Of a stretch of DNA of 19,194 bases, positions 1 to 7,777 are shown one piece after another. Under the pieces are notes generated by a model that made no database searches, had not been told where the DNA came from, and saw only the letters and a program-made list of their open reading frames with translations. Both the position numbers and the translations under genes were made by a program. Each line of letters starts with the position of its first letter. Within the stretch, counting starts at the first letter, position 1. Origin of the DNA: Metamycoplasmataceae bacterium (lineage in GTDB: Bacteria > Bacillota_I > Bacilli_A > Mycoplasmatales > Metamycoplasmataceae); assembly GCA_029942215.1 (NCBI GenBank), contig JAOZTM010000002.1, forward strand, positions 1 through 19,194, in the 5' to 3' direction.

Positions 1-22
1 AATATTCTACTACTTTAACAAC

Positions 23-988
23 TTATTTTTGGTTTAAGCTATTAATTTTTTCTGTCAATGAAACTCTGTTTTTACTTTTTATTTTTAAGGCATCTTTAAT
101 TGGTGTGCTTACCATTTCTTGTTTAATTTCACCAATTGCAAGTCCTGATTGATCATCTTTAAGTAACTCAACAGCTTTAATACCCATTCTTGTTGCCAAT
201 ATTCTTTCATTCACTGACGGTCTTCCACCTCTTTGAACGTGTGCTAATTTAATAGCTTTAGTAACAACGCCTGTTTTTTCTTGTAACTCTTTAGCTATGT
301 CTTCAATACTATCAAAAAGGAATTCAGAAACTAATATTATTACAGAACGTTTTCCTTTTGCTTTTTGATCTTTAACAATAGTTACTATTTCATCGACTGA
401 TTTTTTAGCTTCATTTGTAATTATTATTTCAGCACCAGTTGCAATCCCACTAAATAAAGCTAGATCTCCACAACCGTGTCCCATAACTTCAACAATCGCT
501 GTTCTACCATGTGAACGCATTGTGTCTCTAATCTTTTTAACACTTTCAGTAACTGTTTCTAATGCAGTGTTATATCCGATTGTGTAATCAGAAGAAGCTA
601 TATCATTATCAATTGTCCCTGGAAGAGCGATAGTCTTAACTCCAATTTCATGAAGTAACTGAGCACCCATATAAGAACCATCTCCACCAATAACAACTAA
701 AGCTTCGATACCTAACTTATCAAGTTGAGCTTTTGCCTCTAGTCTTACTTCTGGATTCTTAAATTCTGGATACCTTGATGAATAAATGAATGTTCCTGCT
801 GATGATAGGTGTCTATTTATTTCAAGTCCTTTAGCTGGAACTATATTTCCTTGATGAAGACCTTTATATCCTTCATAAACTAAGAACACTTCAATCCCAT
901 GTACTTCCGCCATTTTAACAACTGCTCTTATGGCAGTGTTCATCCCTGGTGCATCTCCACCTGATGTTAGTATTGCAATTTTTTTCAT
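23..988 (-). CDS. pfkA: 6-phosphofructokinase (ATP-dependent)
   Basis: Phosphorylates fructose 6-phosphate to fructose 1,6-bisphosphate with ATP, the committed step of glycolysis, in the cytoplasm. The 321-residue length is normal for bacterial PfkA (about 320). The sequence shows the N-terminal nucleotide-binding GGDAPGMN (residues 10-17), GGDGS (101-105) and the catalytic TIDND (125-129, with Asp127 at the usual catalytic-base position), and the substrate-binding HVQRGGRPS near residue 250. The start has a strong Shine-Dalgarno site (AAAGGAG, 5 bases before ATG). The gene diverges from deoB. The window ends 22 bases past its stop, so any downstream partner such as pyruvate kinase cannot be seen. 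No in-frame TGA is present, as the protein has no Trp. Identification is secure from motifs and length. Confidence 0.97.
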   Translation of the reverse strand: MKKIAILTSGGDAPGMNTAIRAVVKMAEVHGIEVFLVYEGYKGLHQGNIVPAKGLEINRHLSSAGTFIYSSRYPEFKNPEVRLEAKAQLDKLGIEALVVIGGDGSYMGAQLLHEIGVKTIALPGTIDNDIASSDYTIGYNTALETVTESVKKIRDTMRSHGRTAIVEVMGHGCGDLALFSGIATGAEIIITNEAKKSVDEIVTIVKDQKAKGKRSVIILVSEFLFDSIEDIAKELQEKTGVVTKAIKLAHVQRGGRPSVNERILATRMGIKAVELLKDDQSGLAIGEIKQEMVSTPIKDALKIKSKNRVSLTEKINSLNQK

Positions 989-996
989 TTCTCTCC

Positions 997-1041
997 TTTA
1001 CAATTCTCTATAAAGTATTATACTTTATATAGAGGTATCAA
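997..1041. promoter_or_regulatory. Divergent pfkA/deoB promoter region with inverted repeat
   Basis: The 52 bases between the two start codons contain a perfect inverted repeat at 1009-1029 (arms TATAAAGTA and TACTTTATA, spacer TTA), extendable to CTCTAT and ATAGAG at 1006-1034 with a two-base slip. On the plus strand TTTACA (997-1002), 16 bases, TATACT (1019-1024) fits a promoter for deoB. On the minus strand TATAAT (1017-1022) fits a -10 for pfkA; the nearest -35-like TTGATA (1036-1041) is only 13 bases away, so its -35 is uncertain. The two -10 boxes overlap, so polymerase could occupy only one promoter at a time. The repeat may be an operator, or only the result of back-to-back -10 boxes. 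Confidence 0.55.
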
Positions 1042-2231
1042 TGAAAAAACAAAATAGAATAATATTAGTAGTTACAGATTCACTTGGGATAGGTGAAGAC
1101 AAAGGCGCAGAAAGATTCGGAGATAAAGGTGCGAATACATTTTTACACATAAGTGAAACTGGTCTTTTAAACATTCCAACTTGAAAAAAATTAGGTATTG
1201 ATTCAATAGCTAAATTAACAGGTTTTAATAAAGCAATTGATCAAACTGCTTATATGGCTAAAATGCAAGAATTTTCAAATGCTAAAGACACACTTGCTGG
1301 ACATTGAGAAATGATGGGAATTAAAACATCTGATCCATTTCCTTCATATACAGATACTGGTTTTCCAAGAGAACTATTAGATAAACTTGAAGAAGCATTC
1401 GATGGAAGAAAAATCATTGGAAACAAATCTTCTTCAGGAACTGAAATATTAGATGAGTTTGCTCAAGATGAAATAGATAATAATGAAATCATTGTTTACA
1501 CTTCATCTGACTCAGTATTACAAATATGTGGACATGAAGAACACATGGGATTAGATAATCTTTATAGATACGCGAAAGCAGCTAGAGAGATTTGTAATTC
1601 TAAACCAGAATGAAATATGGGAAGAATAATTGCTAGACCATATTTAGGTAAAGATGGAGTATGAAAAAGAACTTCAAACAGGCATGACTACTCAGTTAAA
1701 CCACCAAAAGCGACTATCTTAAATTACTTACAAGATGCAGGAACAAAGGTTATCGGAGTAGGTAAAATCAGTGATGTATTTGCAGGAGAAGGTATCGATG
1801 AAACACATAGTTCAACATCTGATGAACATGGAATGGATATTACGATAGATCTAGTTTCAAAGAAAACTTCTAATGAATTTATCTTTGTTAATTTGGTTCA
1901 ATTCGATTCTGATTTCGGACACAGAAGAAACCCAGAAGGTTATGCTGAAAACATAAACAAATTTGATATTAAATTAGCTAAGCTTATTAATGCTATGGCA
2001 GAGGATGATCTATTAATAATCACATCAGACCACGGAAACGATCCAACATTCCCTGGATCAGATCACACAAGAGAGCAAGTTCCAGTAACAATGTTCTCTA
2101 AGTCATTTGAAGGTAAACCTAAAAAACTTGAGACGTTTGAAGGATTTGGAACTGTTGGAAACATAGTTGCTAAAAACTTCGGAGTGGAATTGGTTGATAC
2201 AGGTGAAGACAGAATAAAAGAACTAATCTAG
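1041..2231 (+). CDS. deoB: Phosphopentomutase
   Basis: Interconverts ribose or deoxyribose 1-phosphate and the 5-phosphate, linking nucleoside breakdown to the pentose and glycolytic pools. It is an alkaline-phosphatase-superfamily enzyme with two Mn ions. The full protein is 396 residues (family about 390), read through several TGA codons as Trp (for example in GHWEMMG). Visible residues are Asp13 in the N-terminal VVTDS metal motif, Thr84 in KDTLAGHWE (the position phosphorylated in the Bacillus enzyme), KIIGNKSSSGTEI, NRHDY, FDSDFGHRR, and the C-terminal metal ligands in SDHGNDP and SDHTRE. ATG at 1041 follows AGAGG (1031-1035) by 5 bases. No other deo genes are adjacent; its neighbour is divergent pfkA. 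A naive standard-code reading breaks it into pieces, but it is intact. Confidence 0.95.
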
Positions 2232-2242
2232 TTCTTTTTTTT
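2217..2242. terminator. Shared terminator of deoB and the LtrA-family gene
   Basis: A 9-base-pair stem (AAAGAACTA / TAGTTCTTT, loop ATC) is followed on the plus strand by five more T (2238-2242). Its 3' arm contains the deoB stop codon (2229-2231). On the minus strand the same stem is followed by TTTTATTC, so it can also end the convergent membrane-protein transcript, whose stop is at 2241-2243. Confidence 0.8.
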
Positions 2243-3725
2243 AGTGATCAAGACTTTCAAGTTCAAGAGCCGCTTCACTTATTGTTCCTGTACGTTTAAT
2301 CATATTTTTAGATATTAAGTAAGAATATCCCGCAGTGAAGGTTAATATGCTTAATCCAACTGCCAACAATATATAAACTAGATCGAGTTCGAAGCCGAGT
2401 TGAACAAGCACAAGAAGAGCTATAGTAATCGGGAACATTAATAACGACAACAAGAAGAAGTGAACTTTTTCTTTTGTAATTATTGATGAGTAAAGTGTTT
2501 TTTTAGGAACAACAACCAATGAGAATATAGCAATTATTGCAAAGAATCCCAATACACCTGATACATATAATGTTGGATATGTCGAGTGAATCGCAATTTT
2601 TAAGTCGATAATTTCAAAAGGTTTTGCTGCAGCCAACAATGAAGGATTATTATACAAATCGTGCATTGCATTTGCGTATGAAGTTAACATACTTGTAGTG
2701 AATAGAATAAACGCGATTATCAATATATGCATAAATGAATATAAATATTTGTTTCGCTTAATTACCTTATAGTCGATTTTGTGTATAAATGTTTTATAGG
2801 TGTATCACATCAACATAATTATCAATATATTTAAAATCATTTCGCCAAACAATTCTCCGTAATGCCCTTTGTTCCCACTCAATGAAGTTAAGTTAAATAG
2901 GATCGCTTCTCCAAATGTGATGATTATAAGAAGGTGATGTCTCTCTTTATTTCTTTGAGATACTGTCATCTCTCTATTTTTTGTCTTGTTATTTTTTATA
3001 GAATTTAATGTGCCTACTACTTCTGAGATTATTATTCCTGTAACAATGATAATCAGGAATAAATCTTCTTTTCATAACTCTTTTGTTCCTGAAATCGTAG
3101 TGCCTAACATTCCCAACTCCATAAGAGTCACATAAAGAACGGTCCCAAACATTGTTATAAAGAAAGTTCAAAAAGACTTTTTCCGATTCTCTTTCGCATC
3201 TACAGATATTATGTCTTTACCAACTTTATAAGTTATTGAATAGAATAGGAAGAACGTTCCCTGTGTAATAATAAGAGATAGTAACAAACCATACTTAGCA
3301 AAGAATCCGTTATCTATCGTTAATGTTACGGCTTGTAATGAAATTGAGACCAAAAGAATGAAAGTGAATATGTGAGCTATTGCCGTTTCTCCACCATTGT
3401 GAGAAAATCATTTATTGAATTTTTTTCAAGTCAATCAAAGAATTGAGAAGTTGATAATTCAAAAAATAATTGAGACTGCAGTTTCTTTTTCATGTATTCT
3501 TGCACCTTGTAAAATCCCGATGTCTAAATGATGCAATCCTAATGCGCCAGGTATTCCCTTGGCAAGTAAAGCAAAAACGAAAACGATACCAAGATCGAAA
3601 AACAGTTCTAAGAAAGAAGTTTTATTCTCGTCATTTTTGATGGCTAAATTATTTCTTTTTATCATTAAAGAAAAAGTTTTAGTCAGCATATTCGAATTTT
3701 CTTTTTGTTTCTTTTGATTATCCAT
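2241..3725 (-). CDS. LtrA-family (low temperature requirement A) membrane protein
   Basis: Polytopic membrane protein of 494 residues read through several TGA (Trp) codons. LtrA was named from a cold-sensitive Listeria mutant and its biochemical role is not established. Two family signatures are visible: SFLELFFDLGIVFVFALL after an approximately 38-residue charged N-terminus, matching the LELFFDLVFVFA motif, and ERHHLLIITFGEAIL mid-protein, matching the ERxxLxxIIxLGE motif. Many hydrophobic segments (about ten or more by eye) alternate with short loops, and the C-terminal tail is acidic. ATG at 3725 has no Shine-Dalgarno site, and a TATAAT box lies 6 bases upstream of it. An alternative start is Met13 (3689), also without a clear ribosome-binding site. 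The gene stands alone between a tRNA terminator and the deoB terminator. Family assignment is firm; function is unknown. Confidence 0.85.
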
Positions 3726-3731
3726 ATGTGA

Positions 3732-3737
3732 ATTATA
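3732..3737 (-). promoter_or_regulatory. -10 box of the LtrA-family gene (leaderless)
   Basis: A perfect TATAAT ends 6 bases before the ATG at 3725, so transcription should begin at or within a base or two of the start codon. There is no Shine-Dalgarno site in between. The -35 would fall inside the terminator of the upstream tRNA transcript and no good -35 match is visible there. Confidence 0.55.
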
Positions 3738-3748
3738 AATTAAAACAT

Positions 3749-3768
3749 AAAAAAAGCACCTTACGGTG
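3749..3768 (-). terminator. Terminator after the tRNA-Lys gene
   Basis: On the minus strand CACC-GTAA-GGTG-C is followed by seven T. It lies 3 bases past the CCA end of tRNA-Lys and ends the infC-rpmI-rplT-tRNA transcript before the LtrA-family gene. The stem is short (4 GC-rich pairs) but the T tract is good. Confidence 0.7.
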
Positions 3769-3771
3769 ATT

Positions 3772-3847
3772 TGGTACGCTGTACAAGATTTGAACTTGTG
3801 ACCAATTGGTTAAAAGCCAACTGCTCTACCTACTGAGCTAACAGCGC
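3772..3847 (-). tRNA. tRNA-Lys (anticodon UUU)
   Basis: A 76-nucleotide cloverleaf. The acceptor stem GCGCTGT pairs with ACAGCGT, with one G-U at the end, followed by ACCA with the CCA encoded. The D arm begins AGCTCAGTAGG, the anticodon loop CTTTTAA sits on the TTGG/CCAA stem and gives UUU, and the T arm contains GTTCAAATC. It is 3 bases downstream of tRNA-Leu and surely cotranscribed with it. Confidence 0.96.
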
Positions 3848-3850
3848 TTA

Positions 3851-3938
3851 TGGTGCCCGAGACTGGACTTGAACCAGCACAGTATTGCTACCGGGGGATT
3901 TTAAGTCCCCTGCGTCTACCAATTTCGCCACTCGGGCA
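3851..3938 (-). tRNA. tRNA-Leu (anticodon UAA)
   Basis: An 88-nucleotide tRNA with the long variable arm typical of class II (Leu/Ser). The acceptor TGCCCGA pairs with TCGGGCA, followed by CCA encoded in the DNA. The anticodon stem GGGGA/TCCCC carries the loop CTTAAAA, giving UAA. GTTCAAGTC marks the T arm. It starts only 21 bases after the rplT stop with no convincing promoter between, so it is probably processed from the ribosomal-protein transcript. Confidence 0.96.
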
Positions 3939-3944
3939 TATAAG

Positions 3945-3961
3945 AATACTCAAAGAGTATT
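3945..3961 (-). terminator. Hairpin between rplT and tRNA-Leu (leaky terminator or processing site)
   Basis: A perfect 7-base-pair stem (AATACTC / GAGTATT, loop TTT) overlaps the rplT stop codon. It is followed by CTTATAT rather than a true T run, so it is a weak terminator at best. It may instead protect the rplT mRNA 3' end or mark the cleavage that releases the tRNA precursor. Confidence 0.5.
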
Positions 3962-4313
3962 ACTTTAATGCTTTTTTAGCTTCTTCAACAATTAAGTCGA
4001 AAGCTTTAGGTTCATGTATAGCCAATTCTGACAACATTTTCCTGTTAACTTCAATGTTAGCTTTTTTAAGACCGTTCATGAATACTGAATAATTCATTCC
4101 TCTTTGTCTTACAGCTGCATTGATTCTGGCAATTCATAATTTTCTAAAGTTTCTTTTAACTGTTTTTCTATCTCTAAAACCATAAGTTCAAGATTTAACA
4201 ACTTGTTGTTTGGCAACTTTAAATCCTATTGATTTGTGACCTCAATACCCCTTAGCGAGTTTGATTCACCTTTTTCTTCTTCTTCTTGATACTACTCCGC
4301 CTTTTACTCTCAT
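3960..4313 (-). CDS. rplT: 50S ribosomal protein L20
   Basis: L20 binds 23S rRNA early in 50S assembly and in many bacteria also represses its own operon by binding the leader RNA. The 117-residue protein (family about 118) begins [28 protein letters not shown], a very basic L20 N-terminus, and includes [33 protein letters not shown] and the C-terminal [12 protein letters not shown]. Trp residues are encoded by TGA. ATG at 4313 follows AGGAGG with ideal spacing. It is the last protein gene of infC-rpmI-rplT and lies just ahead of two tRNA genes. A standard-code scan misses this gene. Confidence 0.96.
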
Positions 4314-4323
4314 AGTTTACCTC

Positions 4324-4512
4324 CTAGTACAATCCCTTAAATCTCTTCATATCTGAAGGAGACATAAGTGTTGACTTTCTCGATTGACGTTTTTGTTTTG
4401 TTGTTTTGTTTTGTGCTAAGTGAGATCTGTATGCTTGACCTCTTTTAATTTTTCCAGTACCTGTTACTTTAATTCTTTTAGTAAGGGCACTTTTAGTTTT
4501 CATCTTTGGCAT
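4324..4512 (-). CDS. rpmI: 50S ribosomal protein L35
   Basis: Small basic protein of the large subunit, 62 residues (family about 64). It begins [31 protein letters not shown] and contains NKTTKQKR, both diagnostic of L35. Its Shine-Dalgarno site AAGGAGG and ATG lie inside the last codons of infC, with a 20-base overlap in another frame, so its translation is probably coupled to infC. rplT follows after 10 bases. Confidence 0.97.
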   Translation of the reverse strand: MPKMKTKSALTKRIKVTGTGKIKRGQAYRSHLAQNKTTKQKRQSRKSTLMSPSDMKRFKGLY

Positions 4513-5077
4513 TAGGTGCCTCCTTAATTTTCTTCTTCTTATCTCTTTGGATATACATATCTAAGAATCTTCCACCATTCAATGTTGGTGGTTTCTGAAT
4601 CTCAGCTATATCTTCAAGAGTCTTATAGAAATCATCTAGTTTATTAAAACCTAATTCTTTCTTAGCCATCTCTCTACCTCTAAACTTTAGGGAAATTTTA
4701 ACTCTGTCGCCTCTCATAATAAATTCTCTGGCTTTTTTTGACTTTGTCATAAGATCGTGATCACCAATCATTGGTGTCATTCTTATTTCTCTATTGTTAG
4801 TTACAGATTGACTAGCTTTTGCATCTTTTCTTTTTTTCTTACGTTCATATTTGAACTTACCGTAATCTAAGATCTTAGCTACAGGTTGTTTAGGGTTATT
4901 TGAAATAACAACTAAATCTAATCCTTCATCCTCGGCTTTTGCAATAGCATCTGCTTTTGACATCAGTCCAAGTTTTTCTCCTTCTGAAGAAATTATGAAT
5001 AATTTCTGGAAGGGGATGAATTCATTAACCATGTGTTCTGCTTTAGGTCTTTTACGATTGTTTACTCGTCTAGCTAT
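4493..5077 (-). CDS. infC: Translation initiation factor IF-3, probable AUA start
   Basis: IF-3 binds the 30S subunit, prevents premature 50S joining and checks start-codon and initiator-tRNA pairing. The N-domain has [21 protein letters not shown] and [25 protein letters not shown]. The C-domain has [18 protein letters not shown]-like [23 protein letters not shown] and the closing GGRFLDMYI. An ATG at 5032 has no ribosome-binding site. Fifteen codons further upstream and in frame, ATA at 5075-5077 sits 6 bases after AAAGGAG and gives [15 protein letters not shown] before that Met. ATT immediately upstream is possible but too close to the Shine-Dalgarno site. A non-AUG start is a known autoregulatory feature of infC, since IF-3 discriminates against it. 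With the ATA start the protein is 194 residues. Confidence 0.93.
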   Translation of the reverse strand: MARRVNNRKRPKAEHMVNEFIPFQKLFIISSEGEKLGLMSKADAIAKAEDEGLDLVVISNNPKQPVAKILDYGKFKYERKKKRKDAKASQSVTNNREIRMTPMIGDHDLMTKSKKAREFIMRGDRVKISLKFRGREMAKKELGFNKLDDFYKTLEDIAEIQKPPTLNGGRFLDMYIQRDKKKKIKEAPNAKDEN

Positions 5078-5083
5078 AATAAG

Positions 5084-5090
5084 CTCCTTT
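5084..5090 (-). promoter_or_regulatory. infC Shine-Dalgarno site that decides a non-AUG start
   Basis: AAAGGAG is 6 bases upstream of the in-frame ATA (5075-5077) and 3 bases upstream of ATT (5078-5080). The first ATG lies more than 50 bases from it. Spacing therefore favours ATA. Confidence 0.8.
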
Positions 5091-5095
5091 ATAAT

Positions 5096-5205
5096 AAAAA
5101 GTGGTTTAAACCACTTCTCGACTACAATATAGAATATTGGTGTAGCGTGTACCTATGTAATTAACATCAGGTGAGAAGTGAATCTTCTTTCTGCAACAAT
5201 GTTGC
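5096..5205 (-). promoter_or_regulatory. infC-rpmI-rplT leader with attenuator (possible L20/IF-3 control)
   Basis: In transcript order the leader contains a GCAACA/TGTTGC hairpin (5193-5205), then segment A AGAAG (5184-5188), B CACTTCTC (5173-5180), a hairpin with CTAC/GTAG and AATAT/ATATT pairs, C GAGAAGTG (5112-5119) and D CCACTT followed by T (5096-5104). A pairs with B, B pairs with C over 8 perfect bases (antiterminator), and C pairs with D to form a terminator (AAGTGG-TTTAAA-CCACTT plus T run) ending just before the infC Shine-Dalgarno site. Mutually exclusive B:C and C:D pairing is the layout of an attenuator. In Bacillus the same operon is controlled by L20 acting on its leader. Whether this leader binds L20 is inference. 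Confidence 0.7.
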
Positions 5206-5211
5206 TCTTAA

Positions 5212-5220
5212 ATAATACCA
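5212..5220 (-). promoter_or_regulatory. Candidate promoter of the infC operon
   Basis: TATTAT (5212-5217) is preceded by TGG, an extended -10 arrangement. It would start the transcript near 5205, just at the first leader hairpin. No strong -35 is visible upstream. Confidence 0.45.
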
Positions 5221-5242
5221 AATAATGAGCTTAATAATCATT

Positions 5243-5273
5243 TTGTTTAAATAAACATGAAAAATAGTAAAAT
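5243..5273 (+). promoter_or_regulatory. Candidate ppa promoter (leaderless)
   Basis: TAAAAT (5268-5273) matches TATAAT at 5 of 6 bases and ends 6 bases before the ATG at 5280. TTGTTT (5243-5248), 19 bases upstream, is a weak -35. There is no Shine-Dalgarno site, so the mRNA probably begins at the start codon. Confidence 0.5.
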
Positions 5274-5279
5274 TAGATT

Positions 5280-5834
5280 ATGAAAAAAGAAATAATAGTA
5301 AATATCGAAATCCCAATGGGATCAAAAGTAAAATATGAATACGACAGAAAGACAAAAAAAATAGTAGTAGACAGAATCCTAAGAGAAGGGTTTGAGTACC
5401 CAGCTAACTACGGTTACGTAGAAGAAGCATTAGATTGAGACGGAGACGAATTAGATGTATTAGTATTCTCACCAGAAAGATTCCTTCCAGGTTCAGCTTT
5501 AAAAGCTAGAATCGTTGGAGCGATGAAAATGATGGATGATGGAGAAACAGATACTAAACTAATCGCTATCCACTCAGACGATTACAGATTAGATGAAATT
5601 CTAACTCTTGAAGATGTTCCAAAGAAATGATTAAAGCAAGTAGAAACATTCTTTACAACATACAAGAACTGAAAAAGATCTGGAATTACTTCAGTATCAG
5701 GATTCGAAAACCAACCATACGCAATCAAAGAATATGAAGAATGTGTTAAGTTAATGGACGAACATGGAAACTTAAGTAAAGAAGACTTCATTTATGAAAT
5801 GAAACAAAAACACCCAGAAAAATATACTGGTTAA
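5280..5834 (+). CDS. ppa: Inorganic pyrophosphatase (family I)
   Basis: Hydrolyses pyrophosphate to two phosphates, pulling nucleic-acid and aminoacyl-tRNA synthesis forward; soluble and Mg-dependent. The 184-residue protein (family about 175-185) begins [22 protein letters not shown]. It has [13 protein letters not shown] and the metal signature DGDELDVLV (54-62; the usual Pro after the second Asp is Glu here). Later come [22 protein letters not shown], and FFTTYKN followed by Trp-Lys. All three Trp codons are TGA, so a standard-code scan does not see the gene. ATG at 5280 is chosen because the family begins there and a -10 box lies 6 bases upstream; there is no Shine-Dalgarno site. It diverges from the infC operon and converges with topA. 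Confidence 0.95.
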
Positions 5835-5836
5835 AT

Positions 5837-5867
5837 AAAAAAATGGATTATTCCATTTTTATTTTTT
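5837..5867. terminator. Bidirectional terminator between ppa and topA
   Basis: AAAAATGGA and TCCATTTTT (5839-5847 and 5852-5860) form a 9-base-pair stem with a TTAT loop. On the plus strand ATTTTTT follows. On the minus strand the stem is followed by TT-ATTT. The topA stop (5859-5861) lies at its edge, so the two convergent genes share it. Confidence 0.85.
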
Positions 5868-7709
5868 CGTTCATTTCTTTTTACCAAAGAATGTTCTTTT
5901 TTGATTTGGATCTGATTCTGTGTGTACACATTCAGGGAAGTTAGAACATCCAAAGAATTTTGTATTATCTTTTTTGTTTCTTCTTACAATTAATGGTTCT
6001 CCACACTTGGGACAATCTTTACCTGCAGGAATTGAAAGCATCTTTGTAACTTCTAAAGTTTCAGTTGCTTCTTCAAGTTCCTTTTCGAATTCTGCTCAGA
6101 ACTCGTCAAGTAATTGTTTGTAGTCCATTTTGTTTTCAGCAATCTTATCAAGCTTAGTTCCTAACTCTGATGAATATTCTTCATTCATTATATTAGGGAA
6201 TGCAGCCGTTAGTTTATCAAAGATAATTCCAGCAAAGTCTGTAGCTACAAGCGCTTTACCTTCTTTAGTAACATAGTCTCTAGTTTTAAGAATGTTAATA
6301 GTTGTTGCGAATGTAGAAGGTCTACCAACACCAATTGAATCAAGCTTCTCGATTAGAGAACCCTCGTTATATCTTGAAGGAGGTTTTGTTTCATGTGCTT
6401 CAACTTTATATTCTTGAACATCAACTTTATCACCGATTGTATATTTAGGCAATTCCTTAGCAGCTTCATATCCAGATGCTTTATAGTATCCGTCAAAAAT
6501 TATTTTTGAAGATGTCATTTTAAAGTTATGACCATTTACTTCTAATTCATATCTAAGCGTTTCTCTTCTAGGTACTTTCATTAATGATTGAATTGTGTTT
6601 GTATAAATTAACTTATATACTCTGTACTCGTTCGAACTCAAGCTAAAGATTCCTTTTGCTTTTTCAGGCGTCATATTAAGATTAGTAGGTCTGATCGCTT
6701 CATGGGCATCTTGTGCTCCAGCGAATCCTGTAATTTTTTCAGCTAAGTATTCAGCACCGTATTTATCAGTGATGAATTGTTTAGCTTTAACAATGAAACT
6801 TGCAGACATTCTTGTTGAGTCTGTTCTTGGGTATGTAATAAGTCCACCATCTCCATAACCTTCATAAAGTCTTTGAGCAGCTCTTTGAATTGATTGAGAT
6901 GAGATTCCTAATTGTGAATCAGCCTTCTTATATAGAACAGCTTGTTTGAATGGAGTTCTTGTGTTGTCGTTTTTCTGAGATGTTTTAATATCAGTAACTA
7001 CCAAAGGTCCTTTGAAATCTTTTTCATACATCTTCACGTCTTCAGCTGAAATTCATTCTTTGTTATCTTCATTTTTTGGATTATAAAATTTAGCAACAAC
7101 ATCCTCGTTGATGATTGCGTTTCCTAAGAAATAGTGAACTGGAACGAAAGCTTTAATCTCTCTTTCCTTTAAAACTACCAATTTAAGGGCAATAGACTGC
7201 ACTCTTCCTGCAGAAGGTGAGTTAGGTGTGTTTGAAATCTTTCTTCTCATTAGAGCCGAAAGTTTATAACCAATGATTCTATCAAGAATTCTTCTGGCAA
7301 TTTGAGAGTTAACAAGTGCTTCGTCAAGCATTGATGGAGCTTCCATCGCAGCATTAACAGCTTCCTTTGTAATTTCGTTGTATCTTATTCTTTTGTATTT
7401 ATCTTTTAATTTAAGGATGTCTACAAGATTATCTCCGATAGCTTCCCCTTCACGATCTGGATCGGTTGCGATATAAACTATCTCAACTTCTTTAACTGCT
7501 TTTTTAAGTTTTGCAATTACTTCCTTCTTCTTTGGGTCGGGTTGATAGTTGGGTGTTCATGTCTCCATATCCACTCCAAATCTATGTACTCCAGACGACG
7601 GTAAATGCACTATATGACCTACCGATGCCATAACTTTATAATCTTCTCCTAGGTATTTTTCTATTGATTTTATTTTATTTGGTGACTCTACTATTACTAA
7701 TTTCTTCAT
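5859..7709 (-). CDS. topA: DNA topoisomerase I (type IA)
   Basis: Relaxes negative supercoils by single-strand cleavage through a 5'-phosphotyrosine link. The 616-residue protein is shorter than Bacillus TopA (about 690). The Toprim domain has Glu8 in VIVESP and DPDREGEA (Asp83, Asp85, Glu87). Next comes [12 protein letters not shown], and the active-site Tyr is in [12 protein letters not shown] (Tyr293). [13 protein letters not shown] follows, and the protein ends with one four-cysteine zinc element (CPKC ... GCSNFPEC) and a short basic tail. It is read through TGA codons as Trp. ATG at 7709 lacks a close Shine-Dalgarno site (AAGG is 12 bases away) but has a well-spaced promoter directly upstream. 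It follows dprA, as in Bacillus (smf-topA). Having a single zinc element is the main difference from longer homologues. Confidence 0.97.
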
Positions 7710-7715
7710 ACTAAT

Positions 7716-7744
7716 AGCATACCTTAAAAAAATAATTATTCCAA
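7716..7744 (-). promoter_or_regulatory. topA promoter (leaderless)
   Basis: TTGGAA (7739-7744), exactly 17 bases, then TATGCT (7716-7721), which ends 6 bases before the topA ATG. Each hexamer matches its consensus at 4 of 6. Transcription would start at the start codon, independently of dprA. Confidence 0.6.
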
Positions 7745-7777
7745 AAACTGCTTAAAAATGGTCCGTCAAAAAGCTTA

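Noticed and set aside
1041-2231. deoB appears broken into fragments by stop codons.
   Set aside because: All internal stops are TGA at positions where the family has Trp (for example GHWE). With the mollicute code the frame is continuous.
2989-3171. Short minus-strand frame in the middle of the LtrA-family gene.
   Set aside because: It is in a different frame from the 494-residue LtrA reading, which carries the GEAIL motif through the same bases.
3850-4092. Plus-strand open frame across the tRNA-Leu gene and rplT.
   Set aside because: It lies antisense to a clear tRNA and to the L20 gene; a chance frame.
7741-7777. A terminator between dprA and topA.
   Set aside because: Only loose T runs and no stable stem are present. 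TTGACG at 7764-7769 has no matching -10 at 16-18 bases, so I call neither a terminator nor a promoter there.
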